A DNA stretch of 64,000 nt from Blastocatellia bacterium UBA7656 (GCA_002483445.1 DLHY01000147.1:48063-112062); one strand, 5' to 3'. Shown: positions 1-8,995, counted from the first letter of the stretch. Numbers and translations: made by a program. Notes: a model not told the origin generated them from the letters alone.

Positions 1-7
1 GACAGCG

Positions 8-232
8 ATGTTTGCGGATCAGCAAGTCCGTCAGATGGAACTTCAGATCCTGGGTCTGCTTCGCGAGAAGGATCAACTTGAGATAGTCAAGGTTCAGGCA
101 TTCAAGGAAGAGACGCTGCACGATGTTTATTATTACTGCTACGTATGCAGCATCACGTCCTACGCGCCTGGCCCTTGCGTGTGTTGCGGAAAAGATGTGG
201 AACTCATAGTGACGCCGACGCCCATCAATTAG
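8..232 (+). CDS. small Cys-rich zinc-ribbon-like protein, possibly 5'-partial
   Basis: Unrecognised 74-residue protein. The N-terminal half is charged and helical. The C-terminal half holds a CxxC about ten residues before a CxCC cluster, the spacing of a small zinc ribbon, and it ends in a Thr/Pro-rich tail. The reading frame stays open to the left edge of the window, so the true start may lie upstream. It ends about 180 bases before the molybdenum hydroxylase genes and is separated from them by a 9-bp repeat array, so nothing ties it to their function. Metal binding is inferred from Cys spacing only. Confidence 0.5.
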   Translation: MFADQQVRQMELQILGLLREKDQLEIVKVQAFKEETLHDVYYYCYVCSITSYAPGPCVCCGKDVELIVTPTPIN

Positions 233-352
233 CGGCGGCGAGAACTGAAGAGTCTGGTAGCGCGACCTGTTGGATTGCGCCACTTTTTCGGAGGAGTCTT
301 CCGGGTCGTCAGAGACGACGCCCTGACGTGATGAAAAACAATCGAGGGTTCG

Positions 353-397
353 GACTCTCAAGACTCTCCAGACTCCCAAGACTCTATAGACTTTTAC
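353..397. repeat. 9-bp tandem array, GACTC family (5 units)
   Basis: Five consecutive nonamers starting GACTC or GACTT (gactctcaa, gactctcca, gactcccaa, gactctata, gacttttac). They end immediately before the Shine-Dalgarno sequence of the next gene. Related nonamers occur at 4459-4485 and 21921-22072. Confidence 0.8.
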
Positions 398-412
398 TGA
401 GGAGGCTACCTG

Positions 413-1039
413 ATGAGTGATGAAAAGAAACCCGATAAACAAGGGCTGTCGCGGCGCGGATTCCTCAAAGCCAGCGGCATCTCCTTGTCTGTCCCGCTCG
501 TCCTGAATTATCGAATGGTCAAAGCAGCCGGGGCGGAAGTCAAAGTCCTCGGCCCCGGCAAAGCTCCCATTCAGCTTACGATCAACAGCAAACCCTTCAC
601 GGCGGAAGTCGAGCCGCGAGTCACCCTGCTCGAAGCTCTCAGAAACGATCTCGACCTGACGGGAGCCAAACGTGTGTGCGACCGCGCCACCTGCGGAGCC
701 TGCACGGTAATCATGGACGGCAAGCCCGTTTATTCCTGCTCGGTGCTGGCCATCGAAGCTCAGGGCAAAAAGATCACAACGGTCGAAGGCTTGATGCAGG
801 GCGAGCGACTCCATCCCGTCCAGCAGGCTTTCGTAGATAACGACGCGCAGCAATGCGGCTACTGCACACCCGGATTCGTGGTCGCCTGCAAAGCGTTTCT
901 GGACAAGAACCCCAACCCGACGCCTGAAGAGGTGAAAAGAGGTCTGGGCGGCAATCTCTGCCGATGCGGAACCTACGTCGGCGTGCGAGCCGCCGTGTTG
1001 CAGGCTTCGCGAGGGAGAAAAGGAGGGCAACGTGGCTGA
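413..1039 (+). CDS. molybdenum hydroxylase, [2Fe-2S] subunit (Tat-exported)
   Basis: Iron-sulfur subunit of a xanthine-dehydrogenase-family enzyme (CoxS/YagT type) that passes electrons from the molybdenum site to FAD. A twin-arginine signal (SRRGFLKASG, about residues 13-22) predicts export of the folded complex to the periplasm, as in E. coli PaoABC. A plant-type ferredoxin domain follows with the CxxxxCGxC...C set (about residues 88-108). The C-terminal CGxC...CxC helical [2Fe-2S] domain is complete (CGYCTPGF and CRCGTY). ATG is preceded by AGGAGG. The stop overlaps the start of the molybdenum subunit. The substrate cannot be read from sequence; an aldehyde or N-heterocycle is typical of the family. 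Confidence 0.93.
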   Translation: MSDEKKPDKQGLSRRGFLKASGISLSVPLVLNYRMVKAAGAEVKVLGPGKAPIQLTINSKPFTAEVEPRVTLLEALRNDLDLTGAKRVCDRATCGACTVIMDGKPVYSCSVLAIEAQGKKITTVEGLMQGERLHPVQQAFVDNDAQQCGYCTPGFVVACKAFLDKNPNPTPEEVKRGLGGNLCRCGTYVGVRAAVLQASRGRKGGQRG

Positions 1040-3179
1040 ATACAAATGGCCTGATGCAGACAAGAGGACGCTCATAGGCAAACGCATCTCTCGCACAGAC
1101 GGCCCACACAAAGTTTCGGGTCACGCGAGATATAACTCCGACCTCAATCGTCCGGGGATGCTTCACGGCAGACTGCTTTGCTCCCCTCACGCTCACGCGA
1201 AGATCACAAGCATTGACACCAGCGCCGCTGAAGCTATGCCCGGAGTCAAAGCCGTTTACATCATTCCCGACCCCGATAGAGAGATCAAATGGGCAGGCGA
1301 AGAAATAGTCGCCGTCGCCGCAGTCGATGAGCCGACAGCCCGCGACGCGATCCGCGCAATCAAGGTCGTCTACGAAGTGCTGCCGCACTCGGTCCTAGAC
1401 ACCGATCCTAAAGCGGTGGGCAGTCTGGCGCGTCCGGCTCAGGCGCAGAAGGTCGGCGACCCCGATAAAGGTTTCGCCGAAGCCGAAGTCACTGCCGAAG
1501 GACTCTACGGAATGCCGGTCATCACGCACTGCTGTCTGGAGCCTCACGGGTCAGTGATAGAGTGGGAGGACGATAAGAACCTGCTCGTTCATCTTTCGAC
1601 TCAGGCCGTAAGTTCTATCGCAGCGGCGATGGCCCCTGTGCTGGAAATCCCCGCAGCCAATATCCGCGTCAAACAGGATCACATCGGCGGCGGGTTCGGC
1701 AGCAAGTTCGGCCCTGACCGCTGGGATTTCGCGGCGGCGCAGCTATCGAAGAAAGCGGGCGGCAAGCCCGTCAAGATTTTCCTCGATCGCGATTCTGAAC
1801 TGATGGTCGCGGGAGCGCGCCCGTCGGCTTATGCAAAAGTTAAAGTCGGGGCGAAGAAAGACGGAACCATAACAGCGTGGCAATCGGAATCGTGGGCAAG
1901 CGGGGGACAAGGCGGGGGCGGATCGCCGCCGATGCCATATATCTTCAACATCCCGAATCAGAGCAAGCAGCACACGGCGATTCAAACCAACATCGGCCCT
2001 CAAAGAGCGTGGCGCGCGCCTAATCACCCGCAGGCATGTCTGATCACGATGTCGGCGCTCGAAGACCTCGCGGCTGCCATCGGAATGGACCCTCTGGAGT
2101 TCTTCCTCAAGAACATCGAACTGACAGGGCCGCGCGCCGAAATTTATCGAGAAGAATTTCAAATCGCCGCCGACCTGATCGGATGGAAAAAGAACTGGCA
2201 TCAGCGCGGCGACAAGACCGCAGGCCCTATCAAACGAGGGCTTGGCCTTTCGCTTCACACCTGGGGCGGCGGAGGTCATCCGTCGGATTGCGATATCACG
2301 ATTCAACCCGATGGGTCGGTTGAATTGAAGATGGGCACGCAGGACCTCGGCACAGGCACGCGCACGACGGTTGAAATAGTCGCAGCCGATACATTCGGAC
2401 TTCCCATGGGCGTAGTCAAAGTGCTGATAGGCGATAATCGCTTCCCGACTTCAGGCGGTTCGGGCGGAAGCACGACCATCGCCGGAGTGAGTGGCGCGAC
2501 TCGACGCGCCGCGCTCGACGCTTTGGATCAGATATTCGCCAAAGCCGCGCCCGCGCTCGGCGCAAAGCCTGAAGACCTCGAAGCCGTCGCAGGAACCATT
2601 CTCGTGAAGAGCAATCCCGCGAAGCGGCTGACCTGGAAACAGGCTTGCTCGAAGATCGGCCAGGTGCCGATAACCGTCAGAGGCAAGAACCCCGGCCCCG
2701 GCAAACTGGGCGACAGCGGAGTGGGCGGAGTTCAGATGGCCGACGTTTCCGTAGACATCGAAACGGGCGTGGTTCGAGTCAACAAAATCGTGGCCGTGCA
2801 GGATTGCGGTCTCGTCATCGATATAAAGACCGCTGAAAGTCAGGTCTACGGCGCTCTGATTATGGGCGTTTGCTCCGCGCTCTATGAAGAAAAGATCATG
2901 GACGCGAAGACCGGAAAAATGCTCAACCCGAACATGGAGTTTTACAAGCTTGCGGGCATAGGCGACATCGGCGATTTAGTCGTCCACATGATGACCGGCA
3001 AGGGCTACGACGAGCGCGGAGTCATAGGGCTTGGCGAACCGCCTGCCGTATCGCCTTATGCAGCCCTGTCGAATGCTGTCGCCAATGCAATTGGCGTGAG
3101 AGTGCCAACTCTGCCGCTCACGCCTGACCGCGTGCTTGCGGCTCTTGCAAAGAAGGGAGGAAGCAATGCGAGGATTTGA
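1032..3179 (+). CDS. molybdenum hydroxylase, molybdopterin-binding catalytic subunit
   Basis: Large subunit (715 aa) of the xanthine-dehydrogenase/aldehyde-oxidase family (CoxL/YagR type), which hydroxylates its substrate at a Mo-cytosine-dinucleotide centre. The N-terminal hammerhead domain (about residues 20-130) is followed by Mo-cofactor-binding regions with Gly-rich loops, such as GGGFGSKFG near residue 220 and GGSGGSTT near 475. The family catalytic Glu is in GLGEPP near the C-terminus. It starts with GTG inside the end of the iron-sulfur gene, behind AGGAGGG. It has no signal of its own and would be carried out of the cell by the Tat signal of the small subunit. Confidence 0.93.
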   Translation: MAEYKWPDADKRTLIGKRISRTDGPHKVSGHARYNSDLNRPGMLHGRLLCSPHAHAKITSIDTSAAEAMPGVKAVYIIPDPDREIKWAGEEIVAVAAVDEPTARDAIRAIKVVYEVLPHSVLDTDPKAVGSLARPAQAQKVGDPDKGFAEAEVTAEGLYGMPVITHCCLEPHGSVIEWEDDKNLLVHLSTQAVSSIAAAMAPVLEIPAANIRVKQDHIGGGFGSKFGPDRWDFAAAQLSKKAGGKPVKIFLDRDSELMVAGARPSAYAKVKVGAKKDGTITAWQSESWASGGQGGGGSPPMPYIFNIPNQSKQHTAIQTNIGPQRAWRAPNHPQACLITMSALEDLAAAIGMDPLEFFLKNIELTGPRAEIYREEFQIAADLIGWKKNWHQRGDKTAGPIKRGLGLSLHTWGGGGHPSDCDITIQPDGSVELKMGTQDLGTGTRTTVEIVAADTFGLPMGVVKVLIGDNRFPTSGGSGGSTTIAGVSGATRRAALDALDQIFAKAAPALGAKPEDLEAVAGTILVKSNPAKRLTWKQACSKIGQVPITVRGKNPGPGKLGDSGVGGVQMADVSVDIETGVVRVNKIVAVQDCGLVIDIKTAESQVYGALIMGVCSALYEEKIMDAKTGKMLNPNMEFYKLAGIGDIGDLVVHMMTGKGYDERGVIGLGEPPAVSPYAALSNAVANAIGVRVPTLPLTPDRVLAALAKKGGSNARI

Positions 3180-4158
3180 ATATGCCAGCCCCACGACGAA
3201 AGAACAGGCCGTGAGTCTACTGGGATCGTCCGATGATGATGCGATGGCGCTTGCGGGCGGGACTGACCTGCTTTCTCTCATGAAAGATGATATCGTCGCT
3301 CCCCGTCGCCTGGTCAACCTCAAGGACGTAGCAGAACTTCGCGGCATCCGTCTTCTGCCTGACGGGAGCCTGCGCATAGGCGCGCTCGTCACCGTGCAGG
3401 AGTTACTCGACAACGCGATAGTCAAACGCGGTTATGCTTCGCTCATTCACGCAGCCGATGGAATAACCAGCCCGCAGATTCGCGCTATGGGAACCGTAGG
3501 CGGCGATCTGTGCCAGCGACCCCGTTGCTGGTACTATCGCGCGGGCTTCGGCCTGCTCGCAAAAGACAAAGATGGAGCCGCGCTTGTGCCTGAAGGCGAT
3601 AATCGTTATCACGCGATACTAGGCAACACGGGGCCAGCCTACTTCGTCAATCCTTCGAGCCTCGCGCCTGCGCTCATAGCTTTGGGAGCGAAGCTTCACA
3701 TATTCGGATCGGGCGGACAGGTGGAGATGAATCTTGAAAACTTCTTCGCCGCTCCGACTTCAGCAAACGAGAAGGAGTATCGCCTCAAGCCGAATGAAAT
3801 CGTCACCGAGATAATCGTCCCGTCTGCCGGAGGCTGGAAGAACGCTACTTATGAAGTGCGTCAGAAAGAATCTCTCGACTGGCCGCTTGCAGCCGCGTCA
3901 GTCGCATTGAAGATGAGCGGCAAGACAATTGAATCGGCGCGAGTCGTTTTAGGTCATGTCGCGCCCGTCCCTTGGAGATCAGGCGAAGCGCAGGCGTATC
4001 TCGCGGGCAAAACCATAAGCGAGCAGGTGGCCGAGACAGCCGGAACGCTGGCCGTCGCTCGTGCCAGCGCGATGAGCCACAACGGGTACAAGATTCAACT
4101 GGCGCGAGTCGCGGTCAAGCGCGCGATTATGAAGGCCGCACAAGGAGGTCAAAGATGA
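3166..4158 (+). CDS. molybdenum hydroxylase, FAD-binding subunit
   Basis: FAD subunit (330 aa; CoxM/YagS type). It has the family's AGGTDLL phosphate loop (about residues 31-37) and an ITSPQIRAMGTVGGDL segment. A CQRPRCWYYR element follows that resembles the start of the extra Fe-S loop of PaoB. Only two Cys are present there, so a fourth cluster is uncertain. The C-terminal CO-dehydrogenase flavoprotein domain is intact. The start chosen is the ATG at 3166 behind GGGAGG; an in-frame TTG 30 bases upstream has no such site. The gene overlaps the Mo subunit by 14 bases and its stop overlaps the next ATG (ATGA). Confidence 0.92.
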   Translation: MRGFEYASPTTKEQAVSLLGSSDDDAMALAGGTDLLSLMKDDIVAPRRLVNLKDVAELRGIRLLPDGSLRIGALVTVQELLDNAIVKRGYASLIHAADGITSPQIRAMGTVGGDLCQRPRCWYYRAGFGLLAKDKDGAALVPEGDNRYHAILGNTGPAYFVNPSSLAPALIALGAKLHIFGSGGQVEMNLENFFAAPTSANEKEYRLKPNEIVTEIIVPSAGGWKNATYEVRQKESLDWPLAAASVALKMSGKTIESARVVLGHVAPVPWRSGEAQAYLAGKTISEQVAETAGTLAVARASAMSHNGYKIQLARVAVKRAIMKAAQGGQR

Positions 4159-4385
4159 TCACGGAAGCCGAACGTTTCAATGTCAATCATCCAGACCTGT
4201 GTCCGCACCTGAGATGGAAAGGTCAGTTCATTCAGGTCGAGTGGGACCCGACTGTTCCGGCGTGCAACGATGGAGCTTTCTGGTGCCTTTACTCACAAAC
4301 CTGCATAGGGCCGGACGGCGGGCTTGCCGAGCCGGGCGAATGCACATCGACGGGGCGCGCCTGCTACGGCACGGGAAAAGTCTAG
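4155..4385 (+). CDS. small Cys-rich protein of the molybdenum hydroxylase operon
   Basis: Unrecognised 76-residue protein with six cysteines and several tryptophans. It has no signal peptide or membrane segment. The start ATG is fused to the stop of the FAD subunit (ATGA) and has a good AAGGAGG upstream, so it is translated with the hydroxylase. The Cys residues lie in CPHLRW, PACND, FWCLYSQTC, GEC and ACYG, and several are followed by Gly or Pro. This would suit a metal or Fe-S site, or disulfides in the periplasm. A role as an accessory or extra electron-transfer subunit is inferred from position only. Confidence 0.75.
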   Translation: MITEAERFNVNHPDLCPHLRWKGQFIQVEWDPTVPACNDGAFWCLYSQTCIGPDGGLAEPGECTSTGRACYGTGKV

Positions 4386-4386
4386 C

Positions 4387-4456
4387 GAGTGCGGAGTGCG
4401 GAGTGCGGAATATGGAGTTTCCATTCCGCATTCCGCACTCGTCATTCCGCATTCGA
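4387..4456. repeat. heptamer array in inverted arrangement (10 units)
   Basis: Ten 7-bp units in perfect register: GAGTGCG three times, then gaatatg and gagtttc, then CATTCCG twice, cactcgt, CATTCCG and cattcga. The left units are complementary to the right ones, so the transcript can fold. The array begins one base after the stop codon of the Cys-rich gene. Confidence 0.85.
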
Positions 4457-4458
4457 AA

Positions 4459-4485
4459 GACTCTCTGGACTCTCAAGACTTGTTA
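4459..4485. repeat. 9-bp GACTC-family array (3 units)
   Basis: Three nonamers (gactctctg, gactctcaa, gacttgtta) directly following the heptamer array and ending shortly before the Shine-Dalgarno sequence of the DUF1326 gene. Same family as 353-397. Confidence 0.65.
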
Positions 4486-4512
4486 AGCGAGAATCAGTTT
4501 GGAGGCAAAGTG

Positions 4513-5181
4513 ATGAAGAAGATTTTGTTGATGTCGGCATTATTGACGCTGGCGCTTGCGTCAACCGCGAGCGCGCAGCAGATTTCGGGCGACTACATTG
4601 AAACCCGCAGCGCGGATGTCTACACGGGGCCGTGCTTCGCTAACGGCGAAGTCAACCTTGTTGGCGATCAGGCAATTCTTGCGTGGCGCGTAAACAAGGG
4701 CGAGTGGAACGGCGTCGCGCTCGATGGACTGAGCGTCGTTGGAGTGGTCAAGGCCGGGGCGACTCTCGGCGATCAATACAACGATCCGTATCCGGCGAAG
4801 TCGGTGATGATCGTAGACGCGCGGGCGACTTCCGAGCAGCAGAAGGCGCTTCTGGGATTTGCGCGTGAGATGGGCGGAAGGCTCTTTGAAAACATCATCC
4901 GCGTGGAAGTCGCGCCTATAATTATGGAAATAAGCCATGCAGGCGGACACTACAGCAACGCGCGAGTGCGCGCGGGCGAGTTTGCAGGCATAGAGACTCG
5001 CGCCATCACGCCTAAGGATCATCTCTGCGGAAACGAAGAGACATTCTATCCGCCGCTCGCCTCGACTTCCCATGCGATGCCAGCGGTTGCCGAAACTGAC
5101 GAGTTTCAGGGAAAAGGACTCGGCGTCGTGTGGACGATTCACGGCAAGCGCAGCGCGTTCGTCGGGAGCTTCAGCCGGTAG
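4513..5181 (+). CDS. DUF1326 domain protein, secreted
   Basis: A 222-residue protein with a classical Sec signal (KK, hydrophobic core, cleavage after ASA near residue 22). The mature part matches the DUF1326 pattern as I recall it: an early ISGDYIETR, a GPCFANGE segment with a Cys, then AILAW and a C-terminal HGKRSAFVGSF strand. The family function is unknown. The start is the ATG at 4513 behind GGAGG; the frame is open further upstream but that part is only the repeat array. It may be a separate transcript from the hydroxylase genes, since repeat arrays lie between them. Confidence 0.82.
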   Translation: MKKILLMSALLTLALASTASAQQISGDYIETRSADVYTGPCFANGEVNLVGDQAILAWRVNKGEWNGVALDGLSVVGVVKAGATLGDQYNDPYPAKSVMIVDARATSEQQKALLGFAREMGGRLFENIIRVEVAPIIMEISHAGGHYSNARVRAGEFAGIETRAITPKDHLCGNEETFYPPLASTSHAMPAVAETDEFQGKGLGVVWTIHGKRSAFVGSFSR

Positions 5182-5206
5182 CAAACTGCACAGCTACCAT
5201 CCGCTT

Positions 5207-5257
5207 AGACAAAGGCACAACGGCCACCACTCGCGGGCGGCTTTTGTGCCTTTGTCT
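5207..5257 (+). terminator. 14-bp stem-loop after the DUF1326 gene
   Basis: AGACAAAGGCACAA at 5207-5220 is exactly complementary to TTGTGCCTTTGTCT at 5244-5257. It starts 26 bases after the stop codon. No T-run follows, so it may stabilise the 3' end rather than act as a true intrinsic terminator. Confidence 0.6.
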
Positions 5258-5266
5258 TGAAGCAGC

Positions 5267-5323
5267 GTGGCGCAAACTGTCAGGTTGCGACCTGAAGCCT
5301 CGCAAGCCGTCAACTTGCGCCAC
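5267..5323. repeat. branched inverted repeat
   Basis: Outer 9-bp arms GTGGCGCAA (5267-5275) and TTGCGCCAC (5315-5323) enclose an inner 5-bp hairpin, CAGGT-TGCG-ACCTG (5281-5294). A further CGCAAG/CTTGCG pair lies inside. The shape suggests a dispersed palindromic element, with no coding content. Confidence 0.6.
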
Positions 5324-5358
5324 ATCAGACCGCTCTTGATTTCAACGAGGATTATCTG

Positions 5359-6018
5359 ATGCGAAAAGCAGTTTTATTCTTTTTGCTCCTTTCACTCATA
5401 ATTCCATTTTCAGCTTCAGCCGCCGCCGCAAAACTCGAATCCATAGGCCCGTTTGCCGATACAGCCGCGTCTGAATCCGTGCGGGGCGCGATGGAAGACA
5501 AAGGCTATCGGGTTTTGATGGAAGACGGCTCGGTTATTTGCGAGTTGTGGTTGAGAAAGAGTCTTCCCACATCAGCCAAAAAAGATGTCAGCGGAGCTAT
5601 CTACACACAAATTCCCGATTCAGCATTGATCGGCGTGATTTCGTTTCCGAAGGGCGGAGGCGACTTTCGCGGTCAGGCCGTAAAAGCCGGAGCATACACG
5701 CTTCGATACAGTCTGCATCCGATAGACGGCAATCATCTGGGCATTTCTCCTGTGCGCGATTTTCTCGTCATGGTTCCTGTCGCCGATGATAAAGATGTTG
5801 ACGCTCAATACAAGTTCGAAGACCTGATGAAATTGAGTGCGAAGGCAGGCGGGACGACTCATGCCGCGCCGCTGAGTCTGGTGACGTATGAGGGCAAGGC
5901 CGAGCCTGCGATCTCAGAAAATGAATACGAACATGTCACTTTTTCGGCAAAGATGAAAACCTCATCAGGCGGAGAGATGCCAATATCATTCATCGTCAAG
6001 GGCAAGGCTGAACAATAA
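5359..6018 (+). CDS. secreted protein of unknown function
   Basis: A 219-residue protein with an N-terminal Sec signal (about residues 1-22, ending in ASAAAA). The mature chain is beta-rich and contains a GAYTLRYSLHP segment followed by ISPVRDFLVMVP, as in secreted immunoglobulin-like or DUF2911-like proteins, but I cannot assign a family. There are no metal-binding or catalytic signatures. ATG follows a weak GAGGA. It stands alone between the hairpins at 5.2-5.3 kb and the TPR gene. Confidence 0.75.
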   Translation: MRKAVLFFLLLSLIIPFSASAAAAKLESIGPFADTAASESVRGAMEDKGYRVLMEDGSVICELWLRKSLPTSAKKDVSGAIYTQIPDSALIGVISFPKGGGDFRGQAVKAGAYTLRYSLHPIDGNHLGISPVRDFLVMVPVADDKDVDAQYKFEDLMKLSAKAGGTTHAAPLSLVTYEGKAEPAISENEYEHVTFSAKMKTSSGGEMPISFIVKGKAEQ

Positions 6019-6163
6019 TGAGAGTATGTACAGTCAGAAGTTGCGCAGTTGAACCTGAGACCGGCAAATAACGCGAGACCCGGAACCAGTCCTGAGAAGA
6101 AGATATGCTGCCGCGATCAATTTCGCCTCTCCTTTTCGCCTGTATGATTGAAAGGAGGAGATC

Positions 6164-7810
6164 ATGAAAAGCAGACGATTCGTAATTACCCTTTTATTGC
6201 TCGCGCTGGCTTCTTCGGCAAGCGCGCAGCACACAGGGCATTCATCCCCGGCGACGAAGTCGGGCGCGATCATGCCGGGATTCGGAGAGCATTATCATCC
6301 TGTCACGACCAGCAGCGCCGCAGCGCAGAAACTCTTCAATCAGGGAATGGCTTTGCTTTACGGCTTCAACCACGACGAAGCATATCGATCTTTCAAACGC
6401 GCTTCGGAGACTGACCCGCAGATGGCGATGGCTTTCTGGGGAATGGCCCTTGTGCTTGGAGCCAACATCAATCTTCCTTCCATCCCTGACCGCGAAAAAG
6501 CAGCTTATGAACATATTCAAAAGGCGATGTCGCTTGCATCCGGCGCGAGCCAGCATGAGCGCGATTACATCCAGGCGCTGGCGAAAAGATATTCGAATGA
6601 CAAGAACGCCGATTTGAACAAACTGGCGGTTGATTATAAAAACGCGATGGGCCAGCTTGCGCGAAAGTATCCCGACGATATGGACGCGGCGACTCTTTAC
6701 GCCGAAAGCATGATGAACCTGCGCCCGTGGCGATTGTGGACGAAAGACGGCAAGCCCGCCGAGGGTACTGAAGAAATACTCGCCGTTCTGGAATCAGTCC
6801 TCAAACACGACCCCTATCATATCGGCGCGAACCATTACTACATCCATGCAGTCGAAGCCTCGCCTAATCCTGAGCGCGCATTGCCAAGCGCATCGAGACT
6901 CGAAAAGCTCGCGCCTGCATCGGGCCATCTGGTTCACATGCCCGCGCACATCTACATCCAGACCGGCGATTTCGACCGATCGGCGAAGAGCAACACCGAG
7001 GCCGCCCTCGCAGACGAGGCATATATCCGAAAGACCGGCGCTAAGGGCATTTATCCGGCGATGTACTATTCGCATAATCTTCATTTCCTGCTCGAATCGC
7101 ACAACAGAGCGGGCAGATTTCTTGACGCCCGCCGAGCAGCCGCGCGGCTCGAAGCGAACGTCAAACGGCACATCGGCGAGATGGAGATGCTCGAAGCGTT
7201 TCTTCCTTCATCAGTTTTCGTGCTGGCTTATTTCAACAAGTGGGATGACCTGCTTCGAATGCCTGCGCCTGCTGCTCGCTTTATGACGACGAAAGCATTC
7301 TGGCATTACGGGCGAGGTCTTGCCTTCGCAGCTAAGGGCAAACTCGACGATGCAGACAAAGAGCGGCGCGCGCTTATCGAATTGAAAAATAAAATTCCTG
7401 AAGACGTGGCCTGGGGAGTCAACAACTCTGCGCGCGGAGTCTTGAATCTCGCGGTGATCGTACTCGACGCGAGAATGGCTCAGTCCAGGCGCGATTTCGC
7501 TGCTGCGGTTGATGGGTGGAAGAGAGCGGTCGAGGAGGAAGACGCGCTCGGCTACGATGAGCCGCCCGCGTGGTATTACCCTGTGAGACAATCTCTCGGC
7601 GCGGCGCTCCTTCAGGCGGGCAAAGCCGAAGAAGCCGAAAAAGTTTTTCGCGCAGCCCTGGAGCGCGCCCCGCGAAATGGACGCCTGCTCTTTGGATTGA
7701 TGGAGAGCCTCAAAGCGCAGGGCAGAGGCGAGGCGGCATCGCTCGTTCAAAAGCAATTCGAACAAGCGTGGAAGAATGCAGACACGAAGTTGAAGATCGA
7801 AGACCTGTGA
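6164..7810 (+). CDS. secreted TPR-repeat protein
   Basis: A 548-residue protein with a Sec signal (cleavage near ASAQ, residue 21) and a His-containing mature start (HTGHSSP). TPR-like helices run from about residue 55 to 530, e.g. KLFNQGMALLYGFNHDEAY and a C-terminal pair with LLQAGKAEEAEKVFRAAL. The middle part has the VHMPAHIYIQTGDF motif seen in a family of large exported TPR proteins of unknown function. The peroxidase gene begins 9 bases after its stop, so the two are probably co-transcribed. A protein-interaction role in the periplasm is inferred. Confidence 0.85.
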   Translation: MKSRRFVITLLLLALASSASAQHTGHSSPATKSGAIMPGFGEHYHPVTTSSAAAQKLFNQGMALLYGFNHDEAYRSFKRASETDPQMAMAFWGMALVLGANINLPSIPDREKAAYEHIQKAMSLASGASQHERDYIQALAKRYSNDKNADLNKLAVDYKNAMGQLARKYPDDMDAATLYAESMMNLRPWRLWTKDGKPAEGTEEILAVLESVLKHDPYHIGANHYYIHAVEASPNPERALPSASRLEKLAPASGHLVHMPAHIYIQTGDFDRSAKSNTEAALADEAYIRKTGAKGIYPAMYYSHNLHFLLESHNRAGRFLDARRAAARLEANVKRHIGEMEMLEAFLPSSVFVLAYFNKWDDLLRMPAPAARFMTTKAFWHYGRGLAFAAKGKLDDADKERRALIELKNKIPEDVAWGVNNSARGVLNLAVIVLDARMAQSRRDFAAAVDGWKRAVEEEDALGYDEPPAWYYPVRQSLGAALLQAGKAEEAEKVFRAALERAPRNGRLLFGLMESLKAQGRGEAASLVQKQFEQAWKNADTKLKIEDL

Positions 7811-7819
7811 GGATGCGCT

Positions 7820-8953
7820 ATGGCAAAATCGCTCAAGTCACTGATCGTCGCAGCATTCGCGCTTGCGGTTTCATTGACGGTTCATGCGGACAGCGCGAAT
7901 CTTGCGGAAGCTTTTCGCGTCAATCTGCCGGTCGGCATACCTTCGGAGTTGTGGTCATATTTCGTACCGAAAGACAATCCGCTTACCAGCGCGAAGGTCG
8001 AGCTTGGCAGGCAGTTGTTTTTCGACAAGAGGCTTTCTGCGGACGGCTCGATCAGTTGCGCGTCGTGTCACGATCCGCAAAAAGCTTTCGCGGACGGAAG
8101 GAAAGTCTCTGAAGGCGTGGGCGGAAGAACAGGGGAGAGGAATTCGCCTTCGATACTAAACGCGATGTTCAACTCCGGCCAGTTCTGGGACGGGCGCGCG
8201 GAGACGCTCGAAGATCAGGCGATTCTTCCTCTCATCAACCCCGCAGAGATGGGCGATCAAACACACAGCCAGGTCATCGAGCGACTGGAAAAAATTCCTG
8301 AGTATACGACGGCCTTTCGCGAAGCCTTCGGCTCGCGGGTGACGATTGAATCGATAGGCAAAGCCATCGCCGCATTCGAGCGCACGCTGGTTTCGGCCAA
8401 CTCGCCTTTTGATCGCTACATGGCGGGCGACCGCTCGGCGATGAGCGAAGCGGCGATCAGGGGATCGATTGTTTTCCGCACCAGAGGCCGCTGCACCCAG
8501 TGTCACTCGATCAATCAGGCGTATCCGTTTTTTTCGGATCAGATTTATCGCAACACAGGCGTAGCCGCAGGCCACAGCGAATTCAACAACCTCACCGCGA
8601 AGGCTATGAGCCTGGGCAAAGCAGACGCTTCTTCGCCAAAGTTTGCGGAGCTATCCAGACTCGATGGAGCATCGGAGTTAGGAAGATTTCTCGTCACAGG
8701 CAACGCGCTCGATCTTGGGGCCTTTCGCACGCCGTCGCTTCGCAATGTAGAATTGACCGCGCCTTATTTTCACAATGGGAGCGCGGCGACGCTCGCGGAT
8801 GTCGTGAAGTTTTACGTGCAGGGCGGGAATGACAATCCGATGCGGGCGTGGGAACTGATGGCGGTCGATCTCACGGACGAAGAGCAAAGCGATCTCGTGG
8901 AGTTCTTGAAATCGCTGACGAGCGACGACGCGCGGCGCAACGATTCGCGGTGA
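7820..8953 (+). CDS. di-haem cytochrome c peroxidase / MauG family
   Basis: A 377-residue exported protein (signal about residues 1-24) with the two c-type haem sites of bacterial cytochrome c peroxidases: ISCASCHD near residue 78 and GRCTQCHS near residue 229. The family signatures around the first haem are present (FADGRKVSEGVGG, NSPSILN, FWDGRAETLEDQ). It reduces hydrogen peroxide or acts as a MauG-type oxidase in the periplasm. Short spacing (9 bases) to the TPR gene suggests one operon. The last 70 bases are duplicated at 9762-9830 beyond the xisHI genes. Confidence 0.92.
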   Translation: MAKSLKSLIVAAFALAVSLTVHADSANLAEAFRVNLPVGIPSELWSYFVPKDNPLTSAKVELGRQLFFDKRLSADGSISCASCHDPQKAFADGRKVSEGVGGRTGERNSPSILNAMFNSGQFWDGRAETLEDQAILPLINPAEMGDQTHSQVIERLEKIPEYTTAFREAFGSRVTIESIGKAIAAFERTLVSANSPFDRYMAGDRSAMSEAAIRGSIVFRTRGRCTQCHSINQAYPFFSDQIYRNTGVAAGHSEFNNLTAKAMSLGKADASSPKFAELSRLDGASELGRFLVTGNALDLGAFRTPSLRNVELTAPYFHNGSAATLADVVKFYVQGGNDNPMRAWELMAVDLTDEEQSDLVEFLKSLTSDDARRNDSR

Positions 8954-8960
8954 GAGTTGA

Positions 8961-8989
8961 TTGATCTGTAATCGCGCAAAACTTATAAT
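8961..8989 (+). promoter_or_regulatory. promoter of xisH, predicted leaderless mRNA
   Basis: TTGATC (8961-8966), a 17-bp spacer and a perfect TATAAT (8984-8989). Only six bases separate the -10 from the ATG, so transcription should start at or next to the initiation codon. No Shine-Dalgarno sequence is present. Confidence 0.7.
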
Positions 8990-8995
8990 CACGCC

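Noticed and set aside
4387..4485. CRISPR-like array
   Set aside because: The units are 7 or 9 bp with no spacers and no cas genes; they are simple tandem repeats.
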